DNA of 64,000 bases from Rotaria sordida (lineage: Eukaryota > Rotifera > Eurotatoria > Philodinida > Philodinidae), in contig CAJNOL010000886.1 in assembly GCA_905250125.1 (NCBI GenBank), forward strand, positions 1 to 64,000, read 5' to 3'. Position 1 is the stretch's first letter. Every line of letters begins with the position of its first letter. The translations under genes were made by a program, and so were the position numbers. This document shows positions 23,101 through 37,608 of the stretch, piece after piece. The notes beneath the pieces are model-generated. The model was given only the letters and a program-made list of their open reading frames with translations, did not search any database and was not told the DNA's origin.

Positions 23101-26100
23101 AAAAAGTATTCACTGCAAAACCATAGAAAATTTAACTAGGATTTTTAGTTCCGATTCGAACAACTTCTTTTTTTTCTTTCTTGTAAAACTACTCCTGCAT
23201 ATCTCTATTCGAAATCTTTCTGACTAGTTCATTTATCTTCTATGCATGATGTCTAATAAACTCTTCATGTCAATTACATAGAATTCAATTCATAGTTTGA
23301 CACATTTATTCATTTAAAAAAAATTTTCATTATACCTAAAATTAGCTACAACTGAATCGAAATTAATTATATTTCGATCATATGCATCATTGAACATAAT
23401 AGCATTTTGTATAGCATATAAATTACAAAATGCTGACATTTCCATACCATTAAATGTAAGAACAGAATCATTACTAAATTTAAAAAAACAAATTCTTTTT
23501 TATTGTGTCCTCATTAATATTTACTTATTTCGATAGAAAACATTATTAAAAAGATGACCATTAAATATTGATGATAATGATTGACTATAACATTGTATAT
23601 ATGTTCCACCTAAATTTCTACTTAACCAATTATTTCCAAAATAAAAACGTTGAGTATTTTGAAAAAGAAATAAATTTATTGGTGATGATGATGAATTATA
23701 TCGATAATAACCATTATAAAGAAGTGTATTTGATTGAAAATATAAATTAGCTGATCGTTCACCAGCTGAAATATATTTTAATACACCTTGTTGATTACCC
23801 AAAAAGACATTATCAGATATTTGATGAACTATTTCTCGTGTAGCTAAAGATATATGAGATTTTTGTTGATTCTGTATAGAAATAAATAATATTTTTTTAC
23901 TTACAAAATGGTGTTACAGGAAAGACTGTAACTTCTGCCATAAAACCATTCATTTTACTTCCACTTGATGCATATATAGTTACTCTTAAACAACCTTTTT
24001 CAATACTATATAAATGTTTCCATGCTGCATCACTTGAGCCATTTGTTAAATAAATTAATAATTCATTTTTTTCATTACCATTTTCATCATTTATTACACG
24101 ATGAATTTCAATCCAATCATTTTGATATGTACTATTCAATAAATTGACCTAAAAAACAGAAGAAGAATTTTTATATCAAATCTGGAAAAGGACAATATAA
24201 TTTCGCTCATGTCTAAACTGTTAACATATTTTTTTGTTTGAGAACTTTGAAGTTCTTACAATCTATTATCATCAAAGGCTCGAGACTAAAAGCATTACTT
24301 TCATGTGTCATTTCTAGAAATCCGAAAAGCATAACATCAAGACGATTAAACTTTGTCTACGTGTTGCTAGAAGCATTTCTTGTGGGTATGTATGATTTTA
24401 AGAGAGAAAAACGCGAATCATGGATATTTGAATGCTATTGGAATTATAGAAGTTCACTAGAATACGGTCCCTTTTCCGGCCGGTCACCTCTGGCAAATAT
24501 AAAGCCTTCTGTGTCTTCCTCCGTAGGAACTTAAAAAGCAATATTTTTATGATCTTGTCCAACAACCGACCCTATTTGTTTATGGTCATGACTTGCTGGA
24601 AGTTTGAGATGTGCATGATTAACTTTTTTCGTTTTCTGTACCCTGGCTGACACAAATTTTCTAATTCTTAACTTACCCTACCCTGTGGATCTCTACTGGA
24701 AGTCAGGAAACTATCCCGTTGAATCCCGACATCGTATTCTTGTTTCAATCTTCGTATCATGTGCTGTAATCTTCCGAGTGAAATTGACCGTACATAATTC
24801 ATCTGGGTAGGGAGCTACAAGTTCGAGTCCGGGTCAAAATTTTACTTATTGTCGGACTCGATTACACGTTTTTGTGGACCTGCTATGAGAAATACAACAA
24901 CACGATATCACTATACGTTGAGGTTTTTTCTGAGAGTAGCGAATAAATAACTAAGATCTTGATCTCTCACTTGTTCATGTATACGAAGAATATTCATGAA
25001 AGAAACCTCAGATCCGGGCCCATAAAAACATGCACTCGCAGCTCCCTACATATGGATAGTTTTCTTGAATTCTTGTGAACTCTATGGAGTCCTAGGATCG
25101 GCTTTTTTTTCTCTTGTAAGCCTGACATAAGTATATACAATACGAAAATAAACTCGATATATTCTTTATTTTCTTACTTGAAAAAATCTTATACCAATTT
25201 TATATGGATTATTCGAACAAAATAATTTTGAACATATTCGATAATCATATTCATATTTATAATATGTTATAAGACGATATTTAATATTAATAATTCTATG
25301 TGCATTACATAAATTAAGTAAACTAAATGGTTTTCCATTAATATTTTGTTCATATAATAAATCAAATGTTGATTTTTCATGTGTTGATTGTCCATAATAA
25401 ACAAGACCATTAATAGCTAAATCTAATGAATTTGTTATACGACTATAACCAAATAAAATTGATTGTTTTGGTAAAAGAAATTCAAAACCAATATAACGAC
25501 TATGTTCAATATGTATACGTTCAATAGCTGGTGTACGATAAATTGTTTGTATAGCTGGTTGATAATCATTTGTTTCTGATATTAAAACATAACGAATTAA
25601 TGATTGATCATGTTTTGTATAATCTAATGATGATAGATCTTCTTCATATTCACTATTTGCAAATTGAATACCATTCCAAGATTGTGGACTTTCATAAGTT
25701 CTAGACAAAATAAAAGTCAAATTAAAAGAAAAAAACAAAATCAAATACGAACGGTGATGAATGTGGTAATGGATATCCACCAAGATTATTTGAAAATTCT
25801 GGTTGAATATTTGAATTAAGTGTATAAAAAAGATTATCATCATAACATGATATATAAAATAATTTTGAACATATATTATTATTATTATTATTATTTTCAA
25901 TTGTAAATGAACATGATGATATTGATGGTTCATTACCTGAACAATCAATTTTTTCTTGCCAAAGTGGTAATTTTTGATAATCAAATAAATAAAATGAATC
26001 TGAATGTGTAAGAACATTTTTCCATGGTAAACCAAGTTGATGACATATTAAACGATAAGAAAATAATTGACGAAATGTATCATAACATACATATGACCAA

Positions 26101-29100
26101 TCACGACGTGTCCAATTATATATTTGAAGAAAACCTTCATTAACTGTTCGACCAATATCAAGACGAATTTGTAAACGATCAATTAGAGGATTAAACTAAA
26201 AGGAAAACAAAAAAAGAATATACCAGAAGATTTGAATTCAAGATAGGATAATTAAAGAAAAAGATTCATGGATTTTAAAATGACTAACGAGAAAATCTTT
26301 TCAGATATTCTCTTTCAATTTCACTGATTTAAAACTGGGTTCCTATTGGTATTTGTCTAACCTATCGAATTTTTATTGTAGAGAGGTCCCAAATTTTCGG
26401 AAAACTCGTATTGTCGAATTTTGATTTGAAACTTTTCGCATATAGAGAACTCGACTAGACTAGTTTCCATAAAAAAATTCTCAAGTTTCGAATGAATTCT
26501 TTTCGAGATAGCTAATCTAGTTGAGTTTTCCATATGCACAAAGTTTAAGATCAAAATTCGAAAATCTGAGACCTCTAGAAAAAAATTCGATAGATTAGTC
26601 AAACTCGAATTCTTTTCAGATTTTTATTAGAACACTATGGACTATCCGTAAGCAAAAAAAAAATCATTGAAATCGGAAGAAGGTTCCCTCGTGAGACATG
26701 CTATTGATTATTTAGAATCGAAGAATTTCGACTTCATGTTTTGAATTGATATTCTAAATAAAAGCATTTATTCTATCGGTTACTTCCAGGACATCTTCGC
26801 GGTTAACAGATCGATATGAAATAGGAAACGATTTTTGAATTTGAAGAATAGACCTATTAGATTTTTTTTTCTTAATTTTATTCAAAGAAAAAAATTCGAT
26901 AAAAGTCCGAAAAATTCGCTGATGTTTGCTTTTCGATACATTCAAAAAAGTTTTATTCATTCGTTCTACACTAACCAACAAAAATTTCTAAACCAAGATG
27001 TTTTTGGTGCTAGTCTAGAAAACACTATTCCAGAATTTATTCGTATCATATCTAAAGAAATTCTTCGATGCCCATTTTTCTGATTTATTTAATCAATGAC
27101 TAGCACTTTTTTTTTTGGATCGTCTCTCTTGAATTATGTTCTCATTAATATGATTCTCTTAAAACTATAGAACATTTAACTATAATGTTTAGTTTCTGTT
27201 AGGACAACTTTTTTCTCGTAGTCCTCGTCCTGATGACCAGAATCAAAACTTAAATTGGTCTCGTGCATCTTTACTCAAGAGTAATATTAAGTGAAAATAT
27301 TTTCTGATGTCAAAAGTTTATCTGTAATTTCTATCAAAATTATTGAAGTAAGTAGAAATTAACCTACATGTAAAGAGCCTTGGTACAAATTTGTTATATA
27401 GATTTCTTATGCAGGACTGATTGTTTTTCTGGTTTTTTCATATTAACTGATAGAGCATTTAAAAAGATTGTTTTGTTTTATAGATATGACACGTTCAGAA
27501 AAAAAATACTTAAAAAAATGGATTGTATAATATTATACTAACGTAGCAAATAGACAAAAGAACTCTTCTGTGAATTATTTTTTACAAGGAAAAGGTGCCA
27601 TGTCGAACTACACATAATATTAATAAGTATGCAGAACCTGGTGCTATTGCTAACAATTCTCGATCTGTTCGGCCAAAGAAATTATCAAGAGGACAATTAG
27701 CACGACTGGCACGCCTTGTCAATAACAAGACAGGTATTGCTTTACGTCGATTATCTTCAAAATTTAAAGTTAGTTTGAAAATAATTGGAAACCATTTGAA
27801 CGTTATGGGTATAAGGTATTATGAGAAAAGATCAGCACCGAAATATACTGATAAACAACTTGAAGAAATTCCAACTCGCGCACATCGTTTATTATTAAAA
27901 TGTTATTTTAAATTAAATATGGATGATGAAAAATATTTTACGTTATACAGTAAATCTGTATTAAGTAATCGAGGTTTTTATACACTGGATAGAAGTATTG
28001 TATCACCAGAAAAAAAAATCTAACAAAAGTCAAAAATTTGCATCAAAAATATTGGTTTGGATTGCTTTGTCTGAAAATAGAATTTCAAAGTCATTCTTTG
28101 CCAAGCAAAAGCAAGCTATTGGGTAAGAAACGTATTTTAATGATTGTATTTTAACTTCAAGTCATTACAGTCACAAGGTAATACAGTATTTGGATGAAAA
28201 TGGCGTGCAAATCTTATATATCCAATATAATCCTCAAAACTGTTCACGGTCACGTCCAATCAAAACTTTGTGATCTATCTTAAACGATATGGTGTATGAA
28301 GGAGGCTGGGAGACAAAAACAATTGATTAATTGAAGAAAAGAAGTATAAAAAAAGTTAAAAGAAATGGATATAAAAGTTGTACAATCCATGTTTTCGAGT
28401 ATGTGAAAACAACTTCGCAAAACTGTAGATAAAGAATCTTACGAAACTTGTTCTTCTTAATTTTATAAACATTGCTGTTTGTAGTATTTAATCATATGAA
28501 AAAAAGAAAAAATAAAGACTATATTTGTTGAAAATTAAAAATTAAAAACGGTTTTATGCCAAGACTTTTTATACATAGGTTATCTTTCAAAATTTAATCC
28601 GATACGTTTTTTTTTGCAAATATATTTATGCATATCTTCAAACAATAATTTTCTCTTTGATCAATTAATCGAGATTTTTTTTTTCTTTTTCTTACTTTAT
28701 ATTTTGAAAATGGAACTTCATCAGTAAAATGATATTGAAATGGATTATGTGCATTTGCAATTTGTTCAATAAGAAATTTTTTATTTGCTAATCTCATAAC
28801 AATAGGATCTTTTGGTGTTCCACTAGCATTTAAATGTCCTAATATTAATAAACCAGTATTAGGTGCAAAATGAAGTTCAACACCAGGTTCAATAGTTAAT
28901 TTAATTCCTGACATAACAATTAAATCTCCATTAATTAAATAAGGTTCTCGTCTTTTATGTATTAAAGTATCTGATGTTATTAAACCTCTTAATGGTCTAT
29001 TCATTTGTAGAATTGTTTGTATAGGTAATTGAATTTGTGCACATGTTAATTCTCTACAAGCAAGAAATGGATTCCATTTAACATATGCATGATCAGAACG

Positions 29101-32100
29101 TTTTGTAAAATCTAAAATACGATTTTGTATAGCTTGTCCAACATCTGAACCCCACCAATTAATAGTTGCATCTAATGTTGTATTTATTGTATCAGTTAAA
29201 AGTGCACTAATTAATTCATAATCATAATGAATATTTTCAAATAAATTTCTTTGTATTGTTATATTATGTGAACCAATTATACGTATACATGATGATGGTA
29301 AATATGGATATTTTGTTAATAATGATGGTTTATTATCAATAAATTGATTAAATGATATTGATGATTGATATAATAAATTATTATGAAATGGTGCATGACT
29401 ATTTGAATCATATGATAATAAATTATATACTTGATTACGTAAAAATATATTTTCATTAATAAGTATATCTTTTTCTATATGACGTATATCAATTAATGAT
29501 GTTTGATAATTAAGATTATTTTCAAATAATGAATGTGTTAAATTAAATGATGTATGAAAACCCATTAAACGTATTGAACAATATTCATTTGAATGAAATA
29601 TATTTTTATATATACGAACACCATGTGATGGTATTGTATAAATTAATGGTGTAGATGTATGAAGAGATCTTGTTGGAACATATGGCCATATAGATTGACT
29701 AGCAAAAATTGTTCGATTAAATGGATATAAACGAGGAAATGTTAGATTTAATAAAAGATCATGATTATGACTGAAATTTGTATGAGTTATTTCAAAACGA
29801 ATAAGACGATCAGAAAATATTAATGGATGAGCATCAAGATTGAGTACTAAAAATAAAAATAAGGAAATTAAAAAACAAAAAGTCTTCGGAATTTGTCGTA
29901 TAATTCTCGAGAGTATTGATTTTAGTACTTCACTAACATAGTCATAAATCAAGCAGAAAAGGTCTATACGTAAGAGTTCTTTTCGATTTTGTCAAGTTTC
30001 TGTTGAGTGTACCTAATGAGAGGCTACAATGGTTGACTCCGCTTGTTCCATTGATCGAAAGCAATACAAAAATATCGTTTTGTCAAAGAAGAATATATCT
30101 TTTTTATACCATCAATAGACAGCTTATATTCATATAAATAGTTATTAAAAGAGTTAGATATCTTTTAATTTACATGATTGAAAGCACAATACCGACCGAG
30201 AAATATCTCTGAGTGGAAATACAATTAATAATTTCCTACTTATTAAATAAAAATTTACTTGTCTGTAGCTGAAGTGTAAGAAGAAAGAGAAATAATTTGA
30301 GATAAAATTGCAGTTAAAGTATACGCTCTTCTTCATGTTGACACTGACTAATATGCAGAGTACACTAATTAAACCAGATGATATGCTTAAATTATAGTAG
30401 CAGTGAAAGAACTAATAAAAAGAAATGATTTGAAAGCACTTGACAGTAGTTTTTTCTGTTATGTTATTTATTTAAATATTAAAATATTTTTTAGAAATAA
30501 GAAGTTTCAAAGTTACGACGTATTCTAATATGTGAATTTAGAAAATTCGGGACAATCCTAATTGTTCCGCGGGGCGAGATAGACGGGATTTTTCAGGATG
30601 CGAGACTCTAAGTGATGCTAGTTAGGATCTCGATAAATCTAATCTGATTCCGAGTTCAGTAAGTTTAATTTTTCAAATCCTGATCTAGAAAAAACTATTC
30701 TAAAATTTATTTATGTCACATTTTAAAAACTCTTCAAGATTTGTTTTGCTTTATTTACTATGTTGAGTCAGCTCTCTTGAATTATGTTCTAATTGACATG
30801 ATTTATAAGATAATAAGCTTCAAACTATAGAATATTTCACTAAAACCTTCGATTGAGACAACTTTTTTCTCGTAGTTCCAGTATTGGAGAGCTCAAACAA
30901 TTGAGAACAAGAACTCTCCACTTTCTGTTCAGAGCTACTGCTAGTATTCGTTTTATTGAATCTGCTAATAGGCTACATGACATCCCAAATGGCACGGATA
31001 TCTTTTTCCTACATAATAAGATAAGACTTATTTCAGAAAGTGATTTATCCTTCAGTGAATAATACAAATGATCTTCTAACCTTGTCGATTATTAATAAAA
31101 ATTGATTTATCAATTCTACATGTAAATTGTATTGGAATAAATTGTTTTTTTTCCTGTATAGTTTCATTCATTAACATTTTAATATTATTTTCAACTTGAT
31201 TTGAATATAATTTTATTGATTGATGATCAATTAATATACTTCGATTTTGATTATATTCAAATAAACATTCATTTATTTGTATTGTTGAATTTTTATAACG
31301 TTTTTTTATATTAATCATTGTTATTTGACGTTTTAATTTTATATCTTCAAATTCTTCTTGTTTAAATTCTTCACGAATTTTTTGATTTTCATCATCAATT
31401 ATATTAAATGATGGATTATTATTTATTTTTTTACCCATTAATAATTGTTCAATTAAACGTTCAATATCTGTTTTTAATTGATTTATTGTTAATGCATATT
31501 GATTATTTGTTTTTTCACGATCATTTAAATAATAAATAATATCATGTTGATTATAAGAAAATAAACAACGATAAAATCTTATTGATATATCAGATAAAAA
31601 TTTTCCTTGAATAAATATTGGTGCTGGTACACTATATATAATAAATGTTAAACGACTTGTACCATAATTATAAAGACGATAATGAAATTGTATACTTGAA
31701 TAAGATGTTATTAATGGAAATAAATCTCTATCATTAGCTAATAACCATTTTTTATATGATAAATTTTTTATTAAACCAAGACGTTGATAACATTCAACTT
31801 CACATATAATTAATTGTTCATTTATATTTGATAATGGATTATAATCAATAAGATCAACAATTAATATAAATGCTGGATCTGTACGAATATTTAATGTATT
31901 AAATAATATATTATCATTTGAATTATAACCATTAAATGTTGTTGTTAAAAAAGCAAATTTATTTCTTTCAAGTTCATAAAATTGATCATATAATAAATCA
32001 ATTGTATGTATTGTTGTTTGACTTCTTCCAATATTTATTCGTAATTGTTCAAGTTCATTATATGAAAATGATGAATCAAATTTCATACTTGAATATAAAT

Positions 32101-35100
32101 TATGTGTAAATGTACAATGAGAAAAATTAAAAAAACTTGAACGAAGTAAAACACCAAGATAATAATTATGATCAAATAATGAATGTTGTATTATTGAATA
32201 ATCAATATTTATTGGATGAATATGATTTATTTGTAAACCTATTATATTATTTGTAAATGTTAAATTTTTTAAATTATTTAATGGATGTGCTAATAAATCA
32301 ATATGTAATGCTGCATGAATTTCATCTTTATGTATATCATATTGACCAGCAGAATCAAAATGAACAAATTCAAGTTGAGTTTTACTATATGTTGGAAAGA
32401 TATGAATACCTAAAATTAATGAAAAACAAAAATCATAAGATAATCAGAAATTATTGTTTTTGAGTTAAGACTACGTGCAATATGTAAGAGCAAATGAATT
32501 CTAAATACTCGTAGGGAAAATACTGATCTTTAACTTATTGCTGCAAAGATGACATGATCCTCCTCAGGAACACTGATTTTCGAATTTCGATTTGAAACTT
32601 TGCATAGAGATAGACCTTAACAAGAATTGTGAAAGCTTCAAGTATTGCAATTTGTTCTTGTCTTAAAAAAAACGAACATCGCATGTAAAAAAAGAAATAC
32701 ATTTTTACCTTAGTGATATCTAAGGATCGGAGCAATAAAAAGATCTGAAAACATATATATATAATGAACTATTTTCATTGGTATGCAAAGTTGCAAGTCG
32801 AAAATCAATTTTTCTAGACCATGGCATTCATTTAAACACTATCATAAAAATGCAACTAGAAGTCTGAAGTTTTTTCAGACTACTCAGACAGTTGAAAGTC
32901 TTATTTCGTAATTCTAACTTTGACTATGGTCATAAGTATGTATGCAATGTTCAAATAAATGTTTAGTTAACGCACTAATATTCAAGAAGTATTAGTTGAT
33001 TTGAAAAAATCAATTCACTGCAATCTGTATACCTCGATAGAATCTTGTTCTTTTTACTCTTTTAACATATGAGAAAAGAATGCTGGATTATAAAAGAATA
33101 TTTCGTTCGTAAACGATTTACTTTTTTTTTTTTTATTTATTAATCTGTATACACAACTTGTAGTGCGTATTAATCTGATAGTTGAGTCTGTTTTATAAAA
33201 ATCTGAATTATTTCTTGATACTTTTGTTGATTATTCTGATTACAATTGATTCTATTTTGTATTAGTCTTTCCGAATTATATTATTAATTCGAAGAATCAC
33301 TTACCAGCCCATGAAGGAGGTAAACATTTAATCCAAACATCATCTATATGATCACATGTATGTACAATTTCTTTTCTACATTGTTCAATAGTTTCATCTT
33401 GATATAAATCACAATCAACTTCACTCCATATAATAGGATCATTAATTAATGTTTGATTTGTATTCATCATTGGATATAAATAATCATTTGGATCATGTAT
33501 AAAACCCAATAACATACAAACAAGTATAGAATTTTCTTTTGTCCAACCATGATTACATACAGTACCAGAACCATCTTTTTGACTTGTTATAAATAATCGA
33601 CCTTCATAAATTGTTGGTCCATCAATTAACGTAACTTCATGTTGACTTTTTTCTTGTTGTTTTTGTTGATTAACTAAAATACTTGTTGAAGATTTATTAT
33701 GAAATAAATTTAAATGTGTTGGTGAACCATCAACACCTTGAATAATTAATTCACCATGAACAAATATTCCAATACCATTTAAAAATTCTAATTGACTACT
33801 TTGAATTGTTAAACGTTTATCAGGTTTAATTAATATATCATTTGTAACAATATAACGACCTGGTGATAAATTATAATCTGTATCAATAATTCCACCTATT
33901 GTTGATGTTAATGGATCAATATGAAAACTTGTTGTTTCAAAACCACAATTTGGTAATTGACAATGCCAAATTTCTGTTGTAATATTTCTATCACTACATA
34001 AAAATGGATACCAAATAATTGATGCTAAATTTGAACGATTATGTTGATCAAATATTCTTTCACGAATATTTGGCCATTGTGAAAAACATAATTCTGGACG
34101 ATCATAATAAAGTGAATAATAATATGGTATTGATGATACTGGTGATGCATAATATGGCCAATCATTATTTGTTGTTGAAAGAAGTTTTGTTTTATTTATT
34201 GTTGGAACAGATAATATTTCATTTCGATTATCTGGTAAATAATATTCTACTGTTTGAGATGGACCATATGGATGTTGAAAAACAGAATCAGGTGGAAAAA
34301 AATCTGTACGAAGATCATATGGTTCTGATAGATAACTATAACTTATTTGAGAAACAGGTTGAATTTGTAGTTGTTGTTGTTGTTGTTGTTGTTGACGACG
34401 TGTACGATTAATTATACGACGNNNNNNNNNNTCAAAGCGCAAATTCGTTTCTTTTGCAATCGTCAATTAGTTTTCTATTCAATCTTATAATTCAATTTTT
34501 TTTTTGATACCTTCAATTAACTGTATTTCATATATGATGCTTATAACTAATATATATCTATCGTTATGATTATACCTGTAAATGTTGATTTCTTTCATAT
34601 GAACTAAGTGGTGTTCTAGTTAAAGTAATTGGTGGTGGATAAATTGTTGTAAAAAAATTCATATCAGCTTTAATAATAGCACTAGAATTGACTAATTGAC
34701 TAACAATATCAAATTGACTTTGTTGATTTCCAAAAATATTTCTTGTTATTCTTATATGACTTGAACCAATAGTTAATATTCCAGGCATACGTGAACGTGA
34801 ATTTAAATCATTTGATTTTTTTATTGTTATATTATTATTTATTAAACGATTATACATAAATAATATTGTTTGATATGGTGATAATTCATTTAAATCAAGT
34901 GAAACAATAAAATATTTTCCATTATTATTTGTAAAATTATTAAATAATATTCTTAATGTAACATTACGTAAATAAATATCTTCATTCCAATATGATTTAT
35001 TACCAACAATTAATAAAGCACCATTTTCATGTCCAATAAATGAATTATTTGATATATCACCAAGAATATTTTGTATTGGATTTAAACGTAAACCAACACG

Positions 35101-37573
35101 TTTATTATTTAAAAAACGATTCCATATAATATTAAATATTGTATTACCTGTTTCATTAGCATATAATAAAGCAACTGGTATCCATGGTGGATAATGTGGA
35201 TAAATATTAATTGGTGCTTGATAAATTATACTTGGTGGTAATGGTGGTGGTAATAAAGTATTAAATGGAATCATTGGTGAACGAAATTGATAATCAATAA
35301 TTTTTTGTGGACGCCATTCATGTTGACATGAATCAAAACGTATTGCATCATATGTTGAACGTTCAAATAATGAACCATTTATAAAGAATAATGCTGGATG
35401 ACATGTTGGACGATGCCATAAACCATAGAAACCATTTGATCGTATTGAAGAACCATTTATAAATGTTATTTGATGATATGCAAATGTAAAAAAAATAATA
35501 TTTGATAATAATGAACCAATTGGTGTTGAATCAAGACGTACAGATAAACCATGTTGATTATTAAATGATATATCAGAATAAAATATACGACGTTCACCAC
35601 CATCATAGATTATATGAATACCATCTTCATTATTAGAATTAAAAGTTGAATGATATGTCCATAGAGCACCTTGAAATAATTAAAATATTTTCAAAAATAA
35701 TGAAATTAAAGATAATAAAAAGAACAGACCTGCACCAGAATCAATATCAAGACCATGACGATGATTATGATTAATTAATGTTTGATTAATTTCAATAAGA
35801 CTACGTAAATTTACAATACGAACACCATTTAATGAATTATTTACAATACGACTATTCCATATATGTACATCAGCATCACGACCTATAGAAACAAAATATT
35901 GATTAATAAAAATTCATAATAGAAGATTTTTAGTCCAAACAGGGGATTTCCTTTTTTCTTAACGTTGAACTCTTTTTCATATTAAAGAAGATTATTCTTC
36001 GAACTAGATATCAATCGCCACATTCTTTAGACAACATCGAATATATTATACGTAGGCGATCGGTTGAGCCGTCGCCACAACACAAACATAAATATTAGTT
36101 ACATGAATTTCAGACCGGGCACAAATTCATCTCACCATTCCCTTAAAATACCCGTACTTCTATAATCAGTATACAACACTTCGTAGTGTTGAATAGTCTA
36201 CTTGAATTCATATTAGAAGTGTTGTAGTCTTAAGAGATAACTATATTCCTTCTCTGCAAAGAATGTTGTATGCTGAATAGGATGCTATAATTATAATGGA
36301 ATCTAAAATCACACTGCTACGCATTATATCATCCTGCTCAGCATTACAGAAATGTGCTAACTATTCATTGAAGCTAGACTATTTTTTATGAATAGCAGTG
36401 AGATAAGTCTGACCTTTCCATTGATCTACATCTTTAATCATAAGCTAATGCAAGAGATCTATTTTAAATGATACAATTCTTTGTGGATAACATAAATTGT
36501 ACTATATTGTATTTTGATAATTTTTGAATGTTTTGCTATAAGTTGTTCGATTTCGGTTGATTATTTGGATGAAAGGCAATGAGAAATAGTAAATGTGAGG
36601 GCAATGAACGAAGCGAGTGTCTTCTCTATCTACGCTCACTCTCATCCTGATTTCATACACTGATCCTCAATAGTCCTTTGTTGATATTATATTTTAATTG
36701 AATCGATTTTGCAAATATGAACAATTATCGGTCTCAATCAAATATTTGGTAACGATCAAAAATTCACTGTAAATGCTGTGTTTTTTGCAGAATTCGAGAG
36801 AATCTAAAAAGTGAAAGATTTCATTTGATATTAGGAATTACCATGGCTGTGCGACTACGTAAATCGACACGTATGCGCAAGGTACTTGGTATCGTCAGCG
36901 ATGAAACGATTCTAGGTAAGTCATTAACAGCTAGTTGTCTAGGATCATCTGTCCGATAACATGCTGACTATGCTGTAACATAAATCTGCTCTTGTGATTA
37001 ATTAGTATCGTTGAGCAGATCGAGCAATTGAGTGCAGGCAGCAGCCTATACCATAAGGCGTCCGAAAGGCGGGAGTATTCTTCTTCGATTCTCACTTTAA
37101 TGCTCAACTTCCTTAACATTTATTAGGATTGTTATTACACTATCACACTTTGTAAACATAATTCTTTTTGTCAATAAACTATCTTTTGACACGTAATTCT
37201 TGTTTGTTTTCTCTTATGATATAATTCTTTTCCTTTCGTTTGTTTTTGTTTTTTTTCATACAAAAAAAAATATTTACCAATATCATTAACAACATAAAGT
37301 TGTATACGATCAGATTGATTCCAACATGAATGACTTCGAACATCATCACATGAATGACATAAACGAACAAGTAATTCATTTGAATATGATGAAAAACTTT
37401 CTATTGTTCTATTAAATGTTATATTTGCTAATAATGGCATTATATCAAAATTTCCATTATAGAATTCAACACGAAAACGTGTACGATAATTACCAACAAA
37501 TACTGATTGAAAATGAACTGTTAATCTTGTATTATATAATGAAGAAAAAGCCTTTAAAATAAAATTCGAAAGT

Positions 37574-37608
<35 letters not shown>

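Noticed and set aside
23870..23905. 33-bp intron between CUB-like exon and next exon
   Set aside because: Using that acceptor makes TTT|TAA, an immediate stop; the acceptor near 23843 restores the frame.
24770..24840. tRNA-like B box GTTCGAGTCC
   Set aside because: No A box at the right distance and no acceptor stem; lies in an inverted-repeat element.
31076..32086. Asn/Ile-rich frame as an independent gene
   Set aside because: It continues in frame upstream to an acceptor at about 32409 and downstream donor G|GTTAGA; it is an exon of the Bark-like gene.
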